Assembly: GCA_904501955.1 (NCBI GenBank)
Contig: CAJGCY010000030.1
Span: forward strand, 1-22,055
Length of the DNA: 22,055 nt
From: an uncultured Akkermansia sp.
GTDB taxonomy: Bacteria; Verrucomicrobiota; Verrucomicrobiia; Verrucomicrobiales; Akkermansiaceae
Direction of reading: 5' to 3'
A program made the translations under genes and the position numbers. Below, piece after piece: positions 21,470 through 22,055 of the stretch. Below the pieces are notes generated by a model. It made no database searches and had not been told where the DNA came from. It saw nothing but the letters and a program-made list of their open reading frames with translations. How positions within the stretch are numbered: position 1 is the first letter of the stretch; the number at the start of each line of letters is the position of its first letter.

Positions 21470-22055
21470 CTCCCGGATGACGCCGAGTGGGAGTCTGGTA
21501 CAGAGCAGAAGGAGTTTCAGCCGGTTGGGGGTGGTCAGTGCTGCTGACAGTTCAGCAAAGGCCTGCGGGCAGTAATCCGGGTGTTCCTGGCGCAGCCGGG
21601 CAAGCTGGCTGATTGCCTGGGGATATTCTTCCCGGTAGATGTGCTGGATAATCCGGTCAATCTTACCGGCATCGGGCGCGGCGTCGATGATGTAGGCTTC
21701 CTTCTGGGTAAAAAGGGCCATAAACTGATTCCGCTCCTCTTCGGTGAGCTCTTCGGCCTTGGTTCGGTAGGCGTGGAGCTGCTGCATTAGCCCTTGCGGC
21801 ATGTCTTGGGTACGGTAGCTTATGGAGCCATAGACCCCATCACCATACCAATGGCTGTTTACATTGCACAAGCGCCGCTGATTCATAATGGGCTCCCAAT
21901 AAGTCAACAGGGTACGGATGAGCTCCGCTTCCCGGGCCGAGTCCCCTTTTCGGCTCTCCGTTTCCAATTCGGTGAGCAATTTATCAAACATGCCCAGCTC
22001 GGCATATCTCTGCCAGAGCTGCGCAACATCGCCCTGCTCTTGGGCGGGGAGCGGG
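21452..22055 (-). CDS. Hypothetical protein, partial at the window edge
   Basis: The frame is open from 22055 down to the TAA at 21452, giving at least 201 residues. An internal ATG at 21991 starts MFDKLLTELETESRKGD, but upstream codons (QEQGDVAQLWQRYAELG) read as normal protein, so the gene probably starts beyond the window. The protein is helical and charged, with stretches such as REEYPQAISQLARLRQEHPDY that look like tetratricopeptide-type helices. No signal peptide, membrane segment or catalytic motif is visible in this part. GC is higher here than in the preceding 20.1-20.8 kb stretch. Function unknown. Confidence 0.65.
   Translation of the reverse strand, partial: PLPAQEQGDVAQLWQRYAELGMFDKLLTELETESRKGDSAREAELIRTLLTYWEPIMNQRRLCNVNSHWYGDGVYGSISYRTQDMPQGLMQQLHAYRTKAEELTEEERNQFMALFTQKEAYIIDAAPDAGKIDRIIQHIYREEYPQAISQLARLRQEHPDYCPQAFAELSAALTTPNRLKLLLLCTRLPLGVIRETHFVK

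Noticed and set aside
1..22055. CRISPR arrays, transposases, integrases, tRNA or rRNA genes
   Set aside because: No regularly spaced repeats, no mobile-element protein motifs and no cloverleaf-like sequence were seen in the intergenic stretches.

Overview
The window reads as a chromosomal segment of a Verrucomicrobiota bacterium, plausibly close to the Akkermansia side of the phylum. This is inferred, not searched. The basis is three adjacent prepilin-like genes that resemble the B, C and D members of the 'Verru_Chthon cassette' families, a squalene/phytoene synthase next to lepB, a Ser/Thr kinase with a zinc ribbon and a membrane anchor, and an almost complete lack of Shine-Dalgarno sequences. 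Nothing indicates a phage, plasmid, insertion sequence or CRISPR array. No tRNA or rRNA was recognised.

Layout. Positions 1-2560 (+) hold a KH-domain RNA-binding protein and the primosomal helicase PriA. Positions 2581-7541 (-) hold, in order of transcription, asnS, a ROK/ASKHA-type sugar-kinase-like protein with its own strong promoter and terminator, and the membrane Ser/Thr kinase. Positions 7623-12292 (-) form a tight five-gene operon: three pseudopilins (D, B, C), a LipM/LplA-like lipoyl-pathway acyltransferase, and an RppH-like Nudix hydrolase fused to a degenerate PPK2-like domain. A 155-bp AT-rich divergent region (12293-12447) separates this operon from uppP. Positions 12448-19095 (+) carry uppP, lepB, squalene/phytoene synthase, a lipoprotein, parB and a glutaminyl-cyclase-like M28 protein. 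Positions 19221-22055 carry a secreted Lys-rich protein, a small unknown protein, a possible 39-codon small gene ahead of a GNAT acetyltransferase, and an unknown gene that runs off the right edge.

How the genes fit together. Much of the window concerns the cell envelope: UppP recycles the undecaprenyl lipid carrier, LepB cleaves signal peptides, the synthase makes a triterpene or carotenoid precursor, and the pseudopilins, lipoprotein and secreted proteins are exported products. The rest is housekeeping (PriA, AsnRS, ParB, KH protein).

The most interesting points are: (1) the Nudix-PPK2 fusion, whose PPK2 half has lost a canonical P-loop and part of the lid region; (2) sigma-70-like -10 boxes placed 6-14 bases before the start codons of asnS, uppP, lepB, parB and the ROK gene, which imply leaderless or very short-leader mRNAs and correct two start codons; (3) the linkage of pseudopilins to lipoyl and Nudix genes in one operon; (4) a 39-codon ORF with an extended -10 promoter whose frame, past one TGA, reaches an ATGA overlap with the GNAT gene.
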